The position numbers and the translations under genes are program-made. Positions 6,720-14,323 of a DNA stretch of 21,701 nucleotides are shown in pieces. The stretch's first letter is position 1; each line of letters starts with the position of its first letter. Source of the stretch: a virus; the IMG/VR virus record IMGVR_UViG_3300024492_000010, positions 1-21,701 of that record; one strand, 5' to 3'. The notes beneath the pieces are model-generated. The model ran no database searches and was not told the DNA's origin. It saw only the letters and a list, made by a program, of their open reading frames with translations.

Positions 6720-8395
6720 CAGTAGTCTCCCGCCAGCGCCGCTTGGGCCTGCATCAGATTTTGATCCCACAGGCCGCGCGCGACTGTGTCCAGCTCGCGA
6801 GAGACAGCGGCCGCCTCGGTGCCGGGTGCAGCGTTCACGGTGATGCTGATCCCGCCGACGTCGGTATTGATCGCCGGCGCACCAGCCGGGCCAGCCGTTG
6901 CCGCCGCCTCGGCCATCCCTTGCGCCTTGGGCACGTCGAACAGGGCGCGGCCCATGATGTCGCCATAGCCGGTGGCCCTTGAGACATAGGCCTGCCCCTG
7001 AGTCATGAACTCGGCGCCAGTCTGGCGAAGTGTGGCGCCGGCTGCGGCAAAGTTTCCGGTCGCGACGTGAGCGACAGCAGCCGCGAGACCAGCGAGCGCC
7101 TTGGCAACCATGACCACGGTGGTCAACATCGTGTCGAGGATGCCCATCACTGCGCCGAGCACAACGGCGAGACCACGGAAGCTGACAGACAGCAGATCCA
7201 CTCCCTTCGAGCTATCGCCCGCATTCTTGGTCACATCGGAGAAAAGCGGCAGGATGTAGTCGACGAACAGGAGCTTGATGGTGCCGAGGGTCTCCTCGAA
7301 CTTGAGGAAAGCCGGCGTCATTCGCTCGCCGATCTGCCGCGAGAGCGCATCCGAGCGGGCCTTGGCCTTGTCCATCTCGAAGCCAGCAGCGCCGAGGCCG
7401 GTGGTCTGCGCGCGATACTGCGCGTCGACTTCGCCGGCGACTTCGCCCATGGCCTTCATCTTGTCCTTGAAGTCGGCCGCTTGATTGCCTGTCAGCGACA
7501 ACGCTTCCTTGAGGCCTTCGATGCGGCCGAACAGGGCGTTGATCTGCTCCATGCTGCCGTCGGTCGTGTTGACCAGCATCTGCATGACGCCGACAAAGCC
7601 GTACTTGCTGATCGCCTCTTTCATGCCGGTGATGCCGAGAGGCTTGAAGGCTTTTTGGAACGCGGCCTCCATGGGCTTCGAGCGGTCGATGAGCGCACGC
7701 ATGGCCGAGGACATTTGCGTCATGACTTCTGCGCCGCTGCCTGTCACGCCGGTAAGCGTGGCGGTATTGGCCATCACTTCCTCGATGCTGACACCGAGCT
7801 GCGCGGCCAAAGGTGTGACTTGGCCAATGCTGGCGGCCATCTCGGGCAGCGTGATCTTGCCGAGGTTGACCGTCTTGGAGCTGAGATCAGCGACCTTCTG
7901 CATGGTCGCCAGCGACGTGTCGCCGTAGGCCTTGGTCACTGCCGCCAACACCGAGAGGCCGTCCTTGGTCGTCGCGGCACCAGCGGCGCCGAGCTTCATG
8001 GCGATCTCGAGCTGCTGGGTCGCTTCCTTGCTATCGCCGAGCGTGCCGATTAGGTCGTAGAGACCATCGTTGATCTCGCTCGTGCCCTTGCCGAACTGCA
8101 ACGCCATGCGCTCGACGTCTGCGGCGAGCTCGCGGGTGCGGAGTTGGTCTCCACCGATCAGCGAGCTGATGTTGGCCATCTCGCGACCGAACTGCACCGA
8201 CTGATCGACGCCCTCCTTGAGCGTGCCGATGACCTTGCCGACGCCTTGCATGGCCAGATTCGACAACATGGCGCCGGCGGCGACATCGAGCGCGCCCACA
8301 CTCGACTTGATGCCGGCGAGCTTCTGATCGGTCTTGTCGAGCTGGCTGGTGTCCGAGCGGAAACCGAGCTTGATCAATAGGTCGCGGACGATCAT
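6719..8395 (-). CDS. Tail tape measure protein (TP901-like)
   Basis: 558 residues. It opens with MIVRDLLIKLGFRSDTSQLDK, a standard tape measure N-terminus, followed by the TP901-type core at about residues 65-290 (MANISSLIGGDQLRTREL, LSVLAAVTKAYGD, TLPEMAASIGQVTPLA). Residues about 405-447 are strongly hydrophobic and could cross a membrane, as in other tape measures that leave the virion during ejection. At about 1.5 angstrom per residue, the length rule would give a tail near 80 nm, so this would be a short contractile tail. Start ATG 8395 forms an ATGA overlap with the end of the frameshifted chaperone. No lytic (lysozyme or peptidase) domain is visible. Confidence 0.92.
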   Translation of the reverse strand: MIVRDLLIKLGFRSDTSQLDKTDQKLAGIKSSVGALDVAAGAMLSNLAMQGVGKVIGTLKEGVDQSVQFGREMANISSLIGGDQLRTRELAADVERMALQFGKGTSEINDGLYDLIGTLGDSKEATQQLEIAMKLGAAGAATTKDGLSVLAAVTKAYGDTSLATMQKVADLSSKTVNLGKITLPEMAASIGQVTPLAAQLGVSIEEVMANTATLTGVTGSGAEVMTQMSSAMRALIDRSKPMEAAFQKAFKPLGITGMKEAISKYGFVGVMQMLVNTTDGSMEQINALFGRIEGLKEALSLTGNQAADFKDKMKAMGEVAGEVDAQYRAQTTGLGAAGFEMDKAKARSDALSRQIGERMTPAFLKFEETLGTIKLLFVDYILPLFSDVTKNAGDSSKGVDLLSVSFRGLAVVLGAVMGILDTMLTTVVMVAKALAGLAAAVAHVATGNFAAAGATLRQTGAEFMTQGQAYVSRATGYGDIMGRALFDVPKAQGMAEAAATAGPAGAPAINTDVGGISITVNAAPGTEAAAVSRELDTVARGLWDQNLMQAQAALAGDY

Positions 8396-9026
8396 CGGTG
8401 CGCTCCCTTACGTGCCTTCTCCATCTGCCGGTTGCGTTCACGAACGCGATCGGAGACGAGCAGCACGTCGTCGAGGCTCCATTCTGTCTGAACTTCGATC
8501 AGGCTGCGAGCATAACCAGCCTCGACCGGCAGCGTCCAAAGCCACCGCGTCTTGATGGCCTGCTCGCGGAGCTTGCGAATCTCGGCCGACTGCTGGGCTG
8601 GTGTCAGCTCATGCCCTGAAGCGCGCCCACGCCCAGAGCCGCCAAAAAAGACCCGCAGCTGTGGTCGATCGACAGCAGGTGCAGGCGATACAGATCGGCG
8701 AGGTCGTGGGTGTCGCGCGGCGTCTTGCCGTCTGGCCCCATCACAGGCTCGCCGCCCAGCGTGCAGCCGTGCAGGACGCGCGTCCACACGAGGTCGCGGT
8801 ATTCCTTGTCGCGGAGCATCTTTGCGGCCTGAGCGAGCATTCGACCGGTCGCCGCGAAGTTGTCGACGCCGGCTGCCTCGCTCCTGAGGCCATCGTCGCC
8901 GGCGGCGGCCAGCATACGCCCCCGCCACTCAGCGACAATGCACGCGACGTCGAAGGCAGAAGCAGCGTCCAGCTTGGGGATAGTGGCCTGCTTGCCGTTG
9001 ACGTCGATCGTCTTGATGTCTCGCAC
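8392..9026 (-). CDS. Tail assembly chaperone, -1 frameshift fusion form (gpGT-like)
   Basis: This is the predicted long product: 127 codons of the upstream frame, a slip at 8643-8649, then the -1 frame to the TGA at 8392, 211 residues in total. The -1 part reads GGSGRGRASGHELTPAQQ and then AEIRKLREQAIKTRW, LIEVQTEWSLDDVLL and a basic end. It has no usable ATG or GTG start near its beginning, so it can hardly be made on its own. The position between tube and tape measure genes is exactly where lambda-type G/GT chaperone pairs occur; the fusion recruits the tape measure protein to the chaperone coat. The frameshift is inferred from sequence, not measured. Confidence 0.82.
8604..9026 (-). CDS. 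Tail assembly chaperone, short form (gpG-like)
   Basis: 140 residues in the unshifted frame, ending at TGA 8604. The start is taken as GTG 9026, ten bases after the tube stop; the sequence then reads VRDIKTIDVNGKQATIPKL, a beta-hairpin opening typical of these chaperones, followed by a helical region (AASAFDVACIVAEW, ATGRMLAQAAKML). The longer open frame upstream overlaps the tube gene and is a shadow. Upstream of GTG there is only a GGGG stretch, so the ribosome binding site is weak and coupling with the tube gene is likely. The protein is expected to coat the tape measure during tail assembly and to be absent from the virion. Confidence 0.8.
   Translation of the reverse strand: MRDIKTIDVNGKQATIPKLDAASAFDVACIVAEWRGRMLAAAGDDGLRSEAAGVDNFAATGRMLAQAAKMLRDKEYRDLVWTRVLHGCTLGGEPVMGPDGKTPRDTHDLADLYRLHLLSIDHSCGSFLAALGVGALQGMS
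8643..8649 (-). other. Programmed -1 frameshift slippery heptamer TTTTTTG
   Basis: On the coding strand the zero frame reads TCT TTT TTG, giving the X XXY YYZ heptamer T TTT TTG. A -1 slip changes TTT TTG to TTT TTT, enters the frame ending at 8392 and bypasses the stop at 8604-8606. A possible six-base stem (CTGGGC at 8631-8636 with GCCCAG at 8593-8598) lies downstream, but its loop is over 30 bases, so I give it little weight. Confidence 0.8.
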
Positions 9027-9036
9027 TTGGCCCCGC

Positions 9037-9477
9037 TTAGACCGCCATGCCCGCGAACTCGGACACGAGCTGGCCGATGAAGGTCCACTCCACCGTGGAC
9101 ACCTCGGGACCATACGTCACGGTTGGTTCTTTCTGCAAGGCCGCCCGCTGCATGGTCACCGTCTGGCCGCCCTGCGCGTTACGGATCACCACGGGCACCG
9201 TCGACTGCGCGCCACCGACCGTCTTTTGCGCGAACAACAGGCCATTGAGGTAGTTGTTCGACATCGAGGTCTGCAACAGCGTGACGGTGATGGTGCCGCC
9301 ACGAGCGCCGCGCTTGTAGCTGATCGCCGGCGAGCCGTCGGCGCCTTCCTTCAACATCGCGGCATCCGAGGCGAACTCGGCCGAGACGAAGTCGCCATCG
9401 CCATAGCCCGAGACCGGGACGCCGGCTACGATGATCGAGATGTCGTTGGGGCTGTAGCTTCCGAGCAGGTTGGCCAT
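9037..9477 (-). CDS. Tail tube protein (DUF3277-like)
   Basis: 146 residues. The pattern GADGSPAISYKRGARGGTIT followed by VTLLQTSMSNNYLNGLL is that of the DUF3277/Phage_tube_2 family of myovirus inner tube proteins. The order sheath, tube, chaperone pair, tape measure confirms it. Start ATG 9477 has GGAG at 9485-9488 with 7-base spacing. The gap from the sheath stop is 12 bases and holds the ribosome binding site, so this high-copy protein is translated from its own signal. No signal peptide. Confidence 0.87.
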   Translation of the reverse strand: MANLLGSYSPNDISIIVAGVPVSGYGDGDFVSAEFASDAAMLKEGADGSPAISYKRGARGGTITVTLLQTSMSNNYLNGLLFAQKTVGGAQSTVPVVIRNAQGGQTVTMQRAALQKEPTVTYGPEVSTVEWTFIGQLVSEFAGMAV

Positions 9478-9484
9478 GGTTCGA

Positions 9485-9488
9485 CTCC
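9485..9488 (-). promoter_or_regulatory. Ribosome binding site, leader copy 2 (tail tube)
   Basis: GGAG, spacer TCGAACC, then ATGGC. It is nearly the same as the leaders at 147-150 and 10895-10899. Confidence 0.65.
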
Positions 9489-9489
9489 G

Positions 9490-10887
9490 TTAGACCGCGA
9501 TGTTGAGCGTCAATTCCACCGACTGGATAGCGCCGGTGCCGACGAGGTTGGCCGTGATGCCGGGCAGGTAGCGCGCGGTCTTGTTGGCCGGCGAAATCTC
9601 GCTGATGTCGGGGATCGTCCACGACTCGGCCACCTTGAAGGGCTCGAGCATGCCAAGCGAAACGTACCGCTGGCAGACGTTGATCGCCGCACCAGCCACC
9701 GCCGCGATGCCGGTGTTGTTGTAGGGCAGCTTGCCGACCTGCGGCGAGAGAACCGCCAATACTGCGGCCTGAATGTCCGACTCGAGCCGATCGCGCATGG
9801 CGACCGTGTCCATAAAGGCATGCTGACCAGCGGCCACAAAGCCGGAGGTCTGGCCCTTCTGCACCTGGTCGATGCCGCCGATCGTGACGTACACGTTTCC
9901 GCCGTGGGTCGTGACGTTGTTGTATTCCGCCGTCGACAGGTCGTCGGTCTCGGGGCCAGTCAGCGTCTTGCCGTGCGCGGTCGCTTGGCCGAGGCCCTGC
10001 GGGATCAGCTTGCCAGCCAGAGCCGCATCGCACGCGCCAGCGCCGACGTTGGTCGTGGCAAAGCTCGCGGTGTTCTGCGCGGCACCCAGCGTGCAGGAGT
10101 AGTCCGAGAGCACGAGGTCGACCAGCGGATCCAACGCGGTCAGCACGATCACGCGATCGTTGTCCGTGCCGCCACCGACCGAAACGACCGAGGCCGAGCA
10201 GATGAGACCACCGCCGACCGCGGCAATCGCCGACGCGAAAGACGCCAAGGTCGCGTCGCTGCTCACGCCGAACACAGTCGGAGCCGTGGCCACACCGTTG
10301 AGCTTCACCGTGACGCTGTTGAGGGCCACGAAGGCCGAACTGATCGTGAGGGTCACGGTCTGCGCGTCAGCCTTGCGGGCGAAGATGCCGGTGCGGATGC
10401 TGCCGCTCGACTCGAGCGTCGTGACCGCCGAGGGCGCGCCGGTGAAGGCCGCGGCCTCTTGGGTCTCGGCGAAAAAGAGGTGACGGCGAGCGGCCACGGT
10501 CTCGACCCAAGTGTCGGTGGTGACGATGTCAGCCGCGCTGCGCGAGGTCAGGAGCAGGGCATACCAGATGCCATCCTGCGCCTCGACCGCCGACAGCGAC
10601 GCCGAACTCAGGGTCGACACCGAGGCGACCTTGAAGCTCTTGGTTCGCTGGGTCTGGCCCTGAAGGGCGGCGGCGAGCTTGTAGGCCTTGTGATAGGGCG
10701 CGAAGCCAAAGCCGATCAAGTCCTGCATGTTGTAGCAGGTACGGATCTCGGGAGTGCTGGGACCAGCGGCGCCGAGCACGTTCTGCGTGTCGATGATCAT
10801 CGGGACGCCGAAGCCATCGACCGAGGCCGCCGCGCCGATGAGGTTGATCTGGATGTCCACCAGAGTGCTGCTAGGTAGCTTTGCCAT
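9490..10887 (-). CDS. Contractile tail sheath protein (DUF3383-like) with inserted domain
   Basis: 465 residues. The N-terminal strand LVDIQINLIGAAASVDGFGVP and the parts TAEYNNVTTHGGNVYVTIGG (319-338) and FMDTVAMRDRLESDIQ (358-373) are those of DUF3383 sheath proteins, which contract to drive the tube into the cell. Between the strand IRTGIFAR (164-171) and ACDAALAGKLIP (285-296), which should be nearly adjacent, about 110 residues are inserted. The insert is Thr, Ser, Val and Ala rich and looks like a beta-sandwich module (QTVTLTISSAFVALNSVTVK, then a DATLASFASAI helix). Start ATG 10887 has AGAGG at 10895-10899. Surface decoration by the insert is inference. Confidence 0.87.
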   Translation of the reverse strand: MAKLPSSTLVDIQINLIGAAASVDGFGVPMIIDTQNVLGAAGPSTPEIRTCYNMQDLIGFGFAPYHKAYKLAAALQGQTQRTKSFKVASVSTLSSASLSAVEAQDGIWYALLLTSRSAADIVTTDTWVETVAARRHLFFAETQEAAAFTGAPSAVTTLESSGSIRTGIFARKADAQTVTLTISSAFVALNSVTVKLNGVATAPTVFGVSSDATLASFASAIAAVGGGLICSASVVSVGGGTDNDRVIVLTALDPLVDLVLSDYSCTLGAAQNTASFATTNVGAGACDAALAGKLIPQGLGQATAHGKTLTGPETDDLSTAEYNNVTTHGGNVYVTIGGIDQVQKGQTSGFVAAGQHAFMDTVAMRDRLESDIQAAVLAVLSPQVGKLPYNNTGIAAVAGAAINVCQRYVSLGMLEPFKVAESWTIPDISEISPANKTARYLPGITANLVGTGAIQSVELTLNIAV

Positions 10888-10894
10888 CGTTCAA

Positions 10895-10899
10895 CCTCT
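10895..10899 (-). promoter_or_regulatory. Ribosome binding site, leader copy 3 (tail sheath)
   Basis: AGAGG with spacer TTGAACG before ATGGC; same design as the leaders before the tube gene and the leftmost gene. Confidence 0.65.
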
Positions 10900-11447
10900 C
10901 AGATCGGCACGCCGTCGACTTCGATTCCGCTGAGGTCGACCGTCTCGATCCAGCCCGTCACTTCCGACGAGCTTTCGAGCGTGGCGACCACGACCTCGCA
11001 TTGTGCGCGACTTTCCGCGCGGGTGTCTAGCAGCGCCGTGAGGTCTTGCACCGGCCCCAGCGGCCACGCCTTGCAGCCAGCCTGCCGCAGGGCGAGGATC
11101 CGCGAATCCTTCCGCAGCTCTCGCTTGAGCGCCGAGAGGAGCACCGTCGCATGGTTGGCCCCGTAGGCGCTGTTCGAGTAGACGTTCACCTGCAAGATGT
11201 GACGCCGGTGCTGGGCATAGGCGACCGTGCCAGCCGTCGACGTGATCTGCGCCTCATCGCTGCCCTGCTGTCCTGGCGCGATGTCGCGCGTCGTCAGGTT
11301 CAGCGCCGCGAAGGGCTTGGCTGGAATCGGGAACTGCGCGCCGTTGTTCGACGTGGCAAATTCCCAATACACCGTGCAGCTCGGCATCGCGGCCTTGACG
11401 GCGTCGTAAAGTGCATCTTGCACGTTGGGCCAAGTGTAGCTCGCCAT
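10899..11447 (-). CDS. Neck/tail terminator-like protein (LIC_12616-type)
   Basis: 182 residues starting MASYTWPNVQDALYDAVKAAM. The pattern PFAALNLTTRDIAPGQQG, then QHRRHILQVNVYSNSAYG and HATVLLSALKREL resembles the LIC_12616-type neck or tail terminator proteins that sit just before the sheath gene. Such a protein caps the tube and sheath and joins the tail to the head. Start ATG 11447 overlaps the previous stop as TGATG; a longer open frame upstream overlaps the neighbouring gene and was rejected. Assignment rests on weak motif resemblance plus position. Confidence 0.68.
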   Translation of the reverse strand: MASYTWPNVQDALYDAVKAAMPSCTVYWEFATSNNGAQFPIPAKPFAALNLTTRDIAPGQQGSDEAQITSTAGTVAYAQHRRHILQVNVYSNSAYGANHATVLLSALKRELRKDSRILALRQAGCKAWPLGPVQDLTALLDTRAESRAQCEVVVATLESSSEVTGWIETVDLSGIEVDGVPI

Positions 11448-11848
11448 CAGGGCTCCACCGTCGCGCTGTAGAGCACGAAACGCCGATACGTGCCGTGGCC
11501 GACCCACCGTCGGTCTTGCCATACCTGATAGACGCGGCCGTCGTAGATGATCTGATCGGCCTGCTGGATGCTCGAGGTCGTCGTCGGCTGGTCGCCTTGC
11601 ACGTCGGCCAGCGTGTGCATCATGTAGCGCGAGCTCAAGCGAATACCCTCGGGCAGCATTGCGCGCGTCCGACCGCTGATCGGGCCGATGCTGGCCGCGA
11701 TCGTCGTGTCGGTGTAGGCGCCGACGGTGAACACGCCCTTGCTTCCGGTCGTCGTCGAGATGGCGCCGGCCGCGTACCGCCGGCGAGTGACATCCTGAGC
11801 GGCGAGCGAGATCACTGCATCGCTTACGATCACAGGGACGCCGCTCAT
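11447..11848 (-). CDS. Putative head-closure/neck protein
   Basis: 133 residues, beginning MSGVPVIVSDAVISLAAQD. It is beta-rich, with VFTVGAYTDTTIAASIGPIS, a central DVQGDQPTTTSSIQQADQI segment and an ending YDGRVYQVWQDRRWVGHGTYRRFVLY, a pattern common in small head-closure or stopper proteins whose last strand describes a modified surface barrel. I do not recognise a named family with certainty. It lies between the gp10-like and terminator-like genes with an ATGA overlap on one side and TGATG on the other, so it is surely part of the connector set. Confidence 0.62.
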   Translation of the reverse strand: MSGVPVIVSDAVISLAAQDVTRRRYAAGAISTTTGSKGVFTVGAYTDTTIAASIGPISGRTRAMLPEGIRLSSRYMMHTLADVQGDQPTTTSSIQQADQIIYDGRVYQVWQDRRWVGHGTYRRFVLYSATVEP

Positions 11849-12342
11849 TGCTTCACCTTGTACGTGATGGAGTTGATCAACTGTCCGGTGTCGATGAGCG
11901 GAGCCGCCGCATTGCCAGCCATCGAGGCCAAGCCGCTACCGTGCGCGCCTTTCTCGATCTTGCGCTGGATGGTGACCGCGGCCAGCGGCGGCGGGATGTG
12001 GTCGCGAATCCGAGTCTTGACCGCGTTCGACGTCATCACGCCGATCCGTTCGCCAGCTTGGCTTGCCGGGCGCACGCCGGTCGCGACCTCGGCAGCCTGC
12101 TCTCGCGCGAAGTCCTCAACGCGACGATCTTGGTCAATCGTGGCTCGCAGAAACGACCGCTCTGGGATGCGTCCGGCGCCGAACTCGTGAATCGCGGCGA
12201 GCTGTGGATTGGTCAGGCTGTCACCGGCGCGGGCTGAATCGTCTTGATGGACGCCGACGGTGACGACGGTGCGCCGGAGCTTGCCGAGCTCGCGTAGAAT
12301 CTTGTCCCACACTGCGCGGTTGTCGATGACTTGGGTGGCCAT
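11845..12342 (-). CDS. HK97 gp10 / Mu G-like virion morphogenesis protein
   Basis: 165 residues, beginning MATQVIDNRAVWDKILRELGKL. Two patterns are informative: LAAIHEFGAGRIPERSFLR (48-66) and the C-terminal LIDTGQLINSITYKV (149-163). Both are typical of the HK97 gp10 and Mu gpG type head-tail or tail-completion proteins. Start ATG 12342 shares one base with the upstream TAA (TAATG); the open frame upstream is a shadow of the DUF4054 gene. Gene order (capsid, DUF4054, this, closure, terminator, sheath) fits a neck or connector role. Confidence 0.72.
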   Translation of the reverse strand: MATQVIDNRAVWDKILRELGKLRRTVVTVGVHQDDSARAGDSLTNPQLAAIHEFGAGRIPERSFLRATIDQDRRVEDFAREQAAEVATGVRPASQAGERIGVMTSNAVKTRIRDHIPPPLAAVTIQRKIEKGAHGSGLASMAGNAAAPLIDTGQLINSITYKVKQ

Positions 12343-12692
12343 TAGACCACCAGCCCGCCAGCCGTTCGCCGCCGGATCAACTGCATCAGCGCCACACCGT
12401 AGGCCGTCGTCCGCAGGCCCATGACGAGTCCCGCGGTATCGCTTGAGCCGTTTGAGACCGACACGTCGCCGACGTCGCGATTTGTCACAGGCCCGACCGT
12501 GCCAGAGGCCCCGCCGCTCGAGCGCACGCACTGGTGGCAGACCCACAGGAGCGTGGCCTGGTCGGCATCGGTGCCCATGACGCTCGGGGCCACAGCACCG
12601 GGCGCAAAGGCGATCCACTGGTTGACCAGAGAATCAGAGAGGCCCGACAGCTCTGGCGCGAACGTCTTAACGTCGGTCGCGGTCACAGCCAT
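12342..12692 (-). CDS. DUF4054-type head-tail connector protein
   Basis: 116 residues, mostly helical: TATDVKTFAPELSGLSDSLVNQWI, then DADQATLLWVCHQCVRSSGG and a C-terminal LVMGLRTTAYGVALMQLIRRR. This is the layout of DUF4054 proteins, small adaptors found right after the capsid gene that probably bind the portal as in HK97 gp6. A CHQC pair is present but with no second pair, so I do not propose zinc binding. Start ATG 12692 follows a GGGAGG ribosome binding site; the gene lies 34 bases after the capsid stop. Confidence 0.75.
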   Translation of the reverse strand: MAVTATDVKTFAPELSGLSDSLVNQWIAFAPGAVAPSVMGTDADQATLLWVCHQCVRSSGGASGTVGPVTNRDVGDVSVSNGSSDTAGLVMGLRTTAYGVALMQLIRRRTAGGLVV

Positions 12693-12726
12693 CGGGCCTC
12701 CCTCAAGTCAGCCAGCTGGATCTGGC

Positions 12727-13797
12727 TCAGCTCATGCCGTAGCGGATCAGCATCGCGATCGGGTAGCGGATGTTGAGGCCGCCAGCCTGCGCGTGGATCG
12801 CCTGGGTGATGTAGGTGTTTTCGATGTCCGGCGGCAGGAACACCGGAGCGAGCGGCAGGATGCGGCCGGCGACCTGCGGGTCGTGACGGTAGCACACCAT
12901 GAAGCTCGCGCCGCTGCCGTTGTTGGCCAGCTCGGGGTGCGACGTGATCTGCGAGTCGCCGCCGCCCGCCGCCGCCAGCGCCTGCTGGGCGAACTGGAGG
13001 ATGGTGGTGGTGGTGAGCTGCGAGCGCGCCGTCGTCGCGATCTTCATGTAGTCGCCGACGCTCAGGGCCAGACGATTCGGGAGCAGGTTGCCCTTGCCCT
13101 TCACGTTGAACACCACGGTCTTGATCAGGTCGACGATGTCGGCCTCGATCTCGTCCGGCGTCTTGTTCGCCCACAGCGGCGAGCCAGCGGCGCCGTTGGC
13201 CACCACCGACTTGGTGATGTTGGCGTCCGAGTACAGACCGTTGATGCCTTCCTGCGAGTCGCCGAACCAGTTTTCGGCGTTGATGGTCTCGCTGATGAAA
13301 CGCATCGCGCCCTGCAGCTCGAGGGCCGGCAGCGGGATGTTGCCGAGAGCGGCGCGAGCGATGTCGTCCAAGCCCCACGAGGCGTGGCCGATCAGCGGCG
13401 CGACGTTCTGGCTGTTCTTGGAGACCTGAATGTCGCCGCGGGTGCCGATGTCCTTGTAGGAGCGCGACAGCCGACCGCCGGTCGTCCAAGTCTGCGCCTT
13501 CCAAGTGTAGACCTCTTGGTAGGGCGCCGGCTGGTCGACGGCCATCGGAAACGCGGTCATCGAGGTCAGGTCGGTCAGCGGCTGCTGAGCGATGACGGCC
13601 GAGACGTACTCGAGCTCACGAGCCAGAGCATAGCCCGACGCGGCGTCGGAGCGGAAGCCCATGCTCTTGCCCAGAGCGTCTACGGTGTGGCGAAGCTGGC
13701 TGGCATCGTAGCGATCCCACCGCTTTGCGGTCTTGTTGGCGCCGATCGGATCCATGTCGAACACGGTGCGACGGCTGGGGAACTTGATCTCGCTCAT
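12727..13797 (-). CDS. Major capsid protein (DUF2184-like)
   Basis: 356 residues starting MSEIKFPSRRTVFDMDPIGA. The sequence matches the DUF2184 group of HK97-fold major capsid proteins: ELEYVSAVIAQQPLTDLTSM, AQTWTTGGRLSRSYKDIG, FISETINAENWFGDSQEGINGL, and near the C-terminus ILPLAPVFLPPDIENTYI. It forms the icosahedral shell. Start ATG 13797 has AGGAG (13805-13809) with 7-base spacing; the upstream extension of the open frame is Arg-rich shadow. It follows the decoration-type gene after a 26-base gap, a usual arrangement for capsid pairs. Confidence 0.9.
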   Translation of the reverse strand: MSEIKFPSRRTVFDMDPIGANKTAKRWDRYDASQLRHTVDALGKSMGFRSDAASGYALARELEYVSAVIAQQPLTDLTSMTAFPMAVDQPAPYQEVYTWKAQTWTTGGRLSRSYKDIGTRGDIQVSKNSQNVAPLIGHASWGLDDIARAALGNIPLPALELQGAMRFISETINAENWFGDSQEGINGLYSDANITKSVVANGAAGSPLWANKTPDEIEADIVDLIKTVVFNVKGKGNLLPNRLALSVGDYMKIATTARSQLTTTTILQFAQQALAAAGGGDSQITSHPELANNGSGASFMVCYRHDPQVAGRILPLAPVFLPPDIENTYITQAIHAQAGGLNIRYPIAMLIRYGMS

Positions 13798-13804
13798 GAT
13801 GGTT

Positions 13805-13809
13805 CTCCT
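13805..13809 (-). promoter_or_regulatory. Ribosome binding site of the major capsid gene
   Basis: AGGAG seven bases before ATG 13797; it settles that start against the longer open frame. Confidence 0.7.
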
Positions 13810-13823
13810 GTGTTCCCTTAGCC

Positions 13824-14312
13824 TTACGCCGGGAGGTTGAGCACGAGGGCAGCCTTGTTGTTGCCCGCGACGGTGAAGCTTCCGGCCCACTGGACGTTCG
13901 CCAGCAGATCAGCGTTGCCGCCGTCGTTGTCCTTGCGGAACGAGCCCTTGGGCTTGCCCACGCCAGCGGTCTTCTGGATGTAGACCGGATCGGCCGGGGT
14001 GACATCCTGAGTGCAGTAGACCCACACGCCAGCGGTCTTCTGGACCACCGGCATGTTGGGATTGCCCGCGTTGTCGTACACCAGCGACTCGATGGCGAGC
14101 GAGCCGTCATCGAAGCACACGCCGAGGAAGTTGCCGTCGTACAACTTGGCGCTGTCATTGGTGGCGTCGTAGCCCACACCGTAGCCGGGGGCGACATCAG
14201 TCGCGTCGACCAGCACGTAGCTGCGAACGTACTTGTTGGCGTCGGCGCCGTAGGCGAGCTGCCCGATGGTGCCGGCGGTGAGGCGAGCGGTAACCGAAGT
14301 GAAAGCTGCCAT
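13824..14312 (-). CDS. Putative capsid decoration/cement protein
   Basis: 162 residues, beginning MAAFTSVTARLTAGTIGQLAYG. It is beta-rich and Gly/Asp/Val-rich and carries two short QKTAGV copies (in VVQKTAGVWVYC and YIQKTAGVGKPKG). Size and location directly before the major capsid gene match cement or decoration proteins in DUF2184-type phages. I see no enzyme motif. Start ATG 14312 has AGGAG at 14318-14322 with a five-base spacer. The decoration role is inferred from context and composition. Confidence 0.7.
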   Translation of the reverse strand: MAAFTSVTARLTAGTIGQLAYGADANKYVRSYVLVDATDVAPGYGVGYDATNDSAKLYDGNFLGVCFDDGSLAIESLVYDNAGNPNMPVVQKTAGVWVYCTQDVTPADPVYIQKTAGVGKPKGSFRKDNDGGNADLLANVQWAGSFTVAGNNKAALVLNLPA

Positions 14313-14317
14313 TGGAT

Positions 14318-14322
14318 CTCCT
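14318..14322 (-). promoter_or_regulatory. Ribosome binding site of the decoration gene
   Basis: AGGAG five bases before ATG 14312; it selects that ATG over an in-frame upstream start. Confidence 0.65.
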
Positions 14323-14323
14323 G

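Noticed and set aside
8593-8636. Stimulatory hairpin for the frameshift
   Set aside because: Only a six-base stem with a loop over 30 bases is found by eye; folding software would be needed before calling it.
8860-10878. 672-residue open frame on the plus strand
   Set aside because: It lies opposite the tail sheath and tube genes, is rich in Arg, Gly, Asp and His, and has no family pattern; long antisense frames are expected in GC-rich coding DNA.
12519-12542. Zinc site in the DUF4054 protein (CHQC)
   Set aside because: A single Cys pair without a second pair is not enough to support metal binding.
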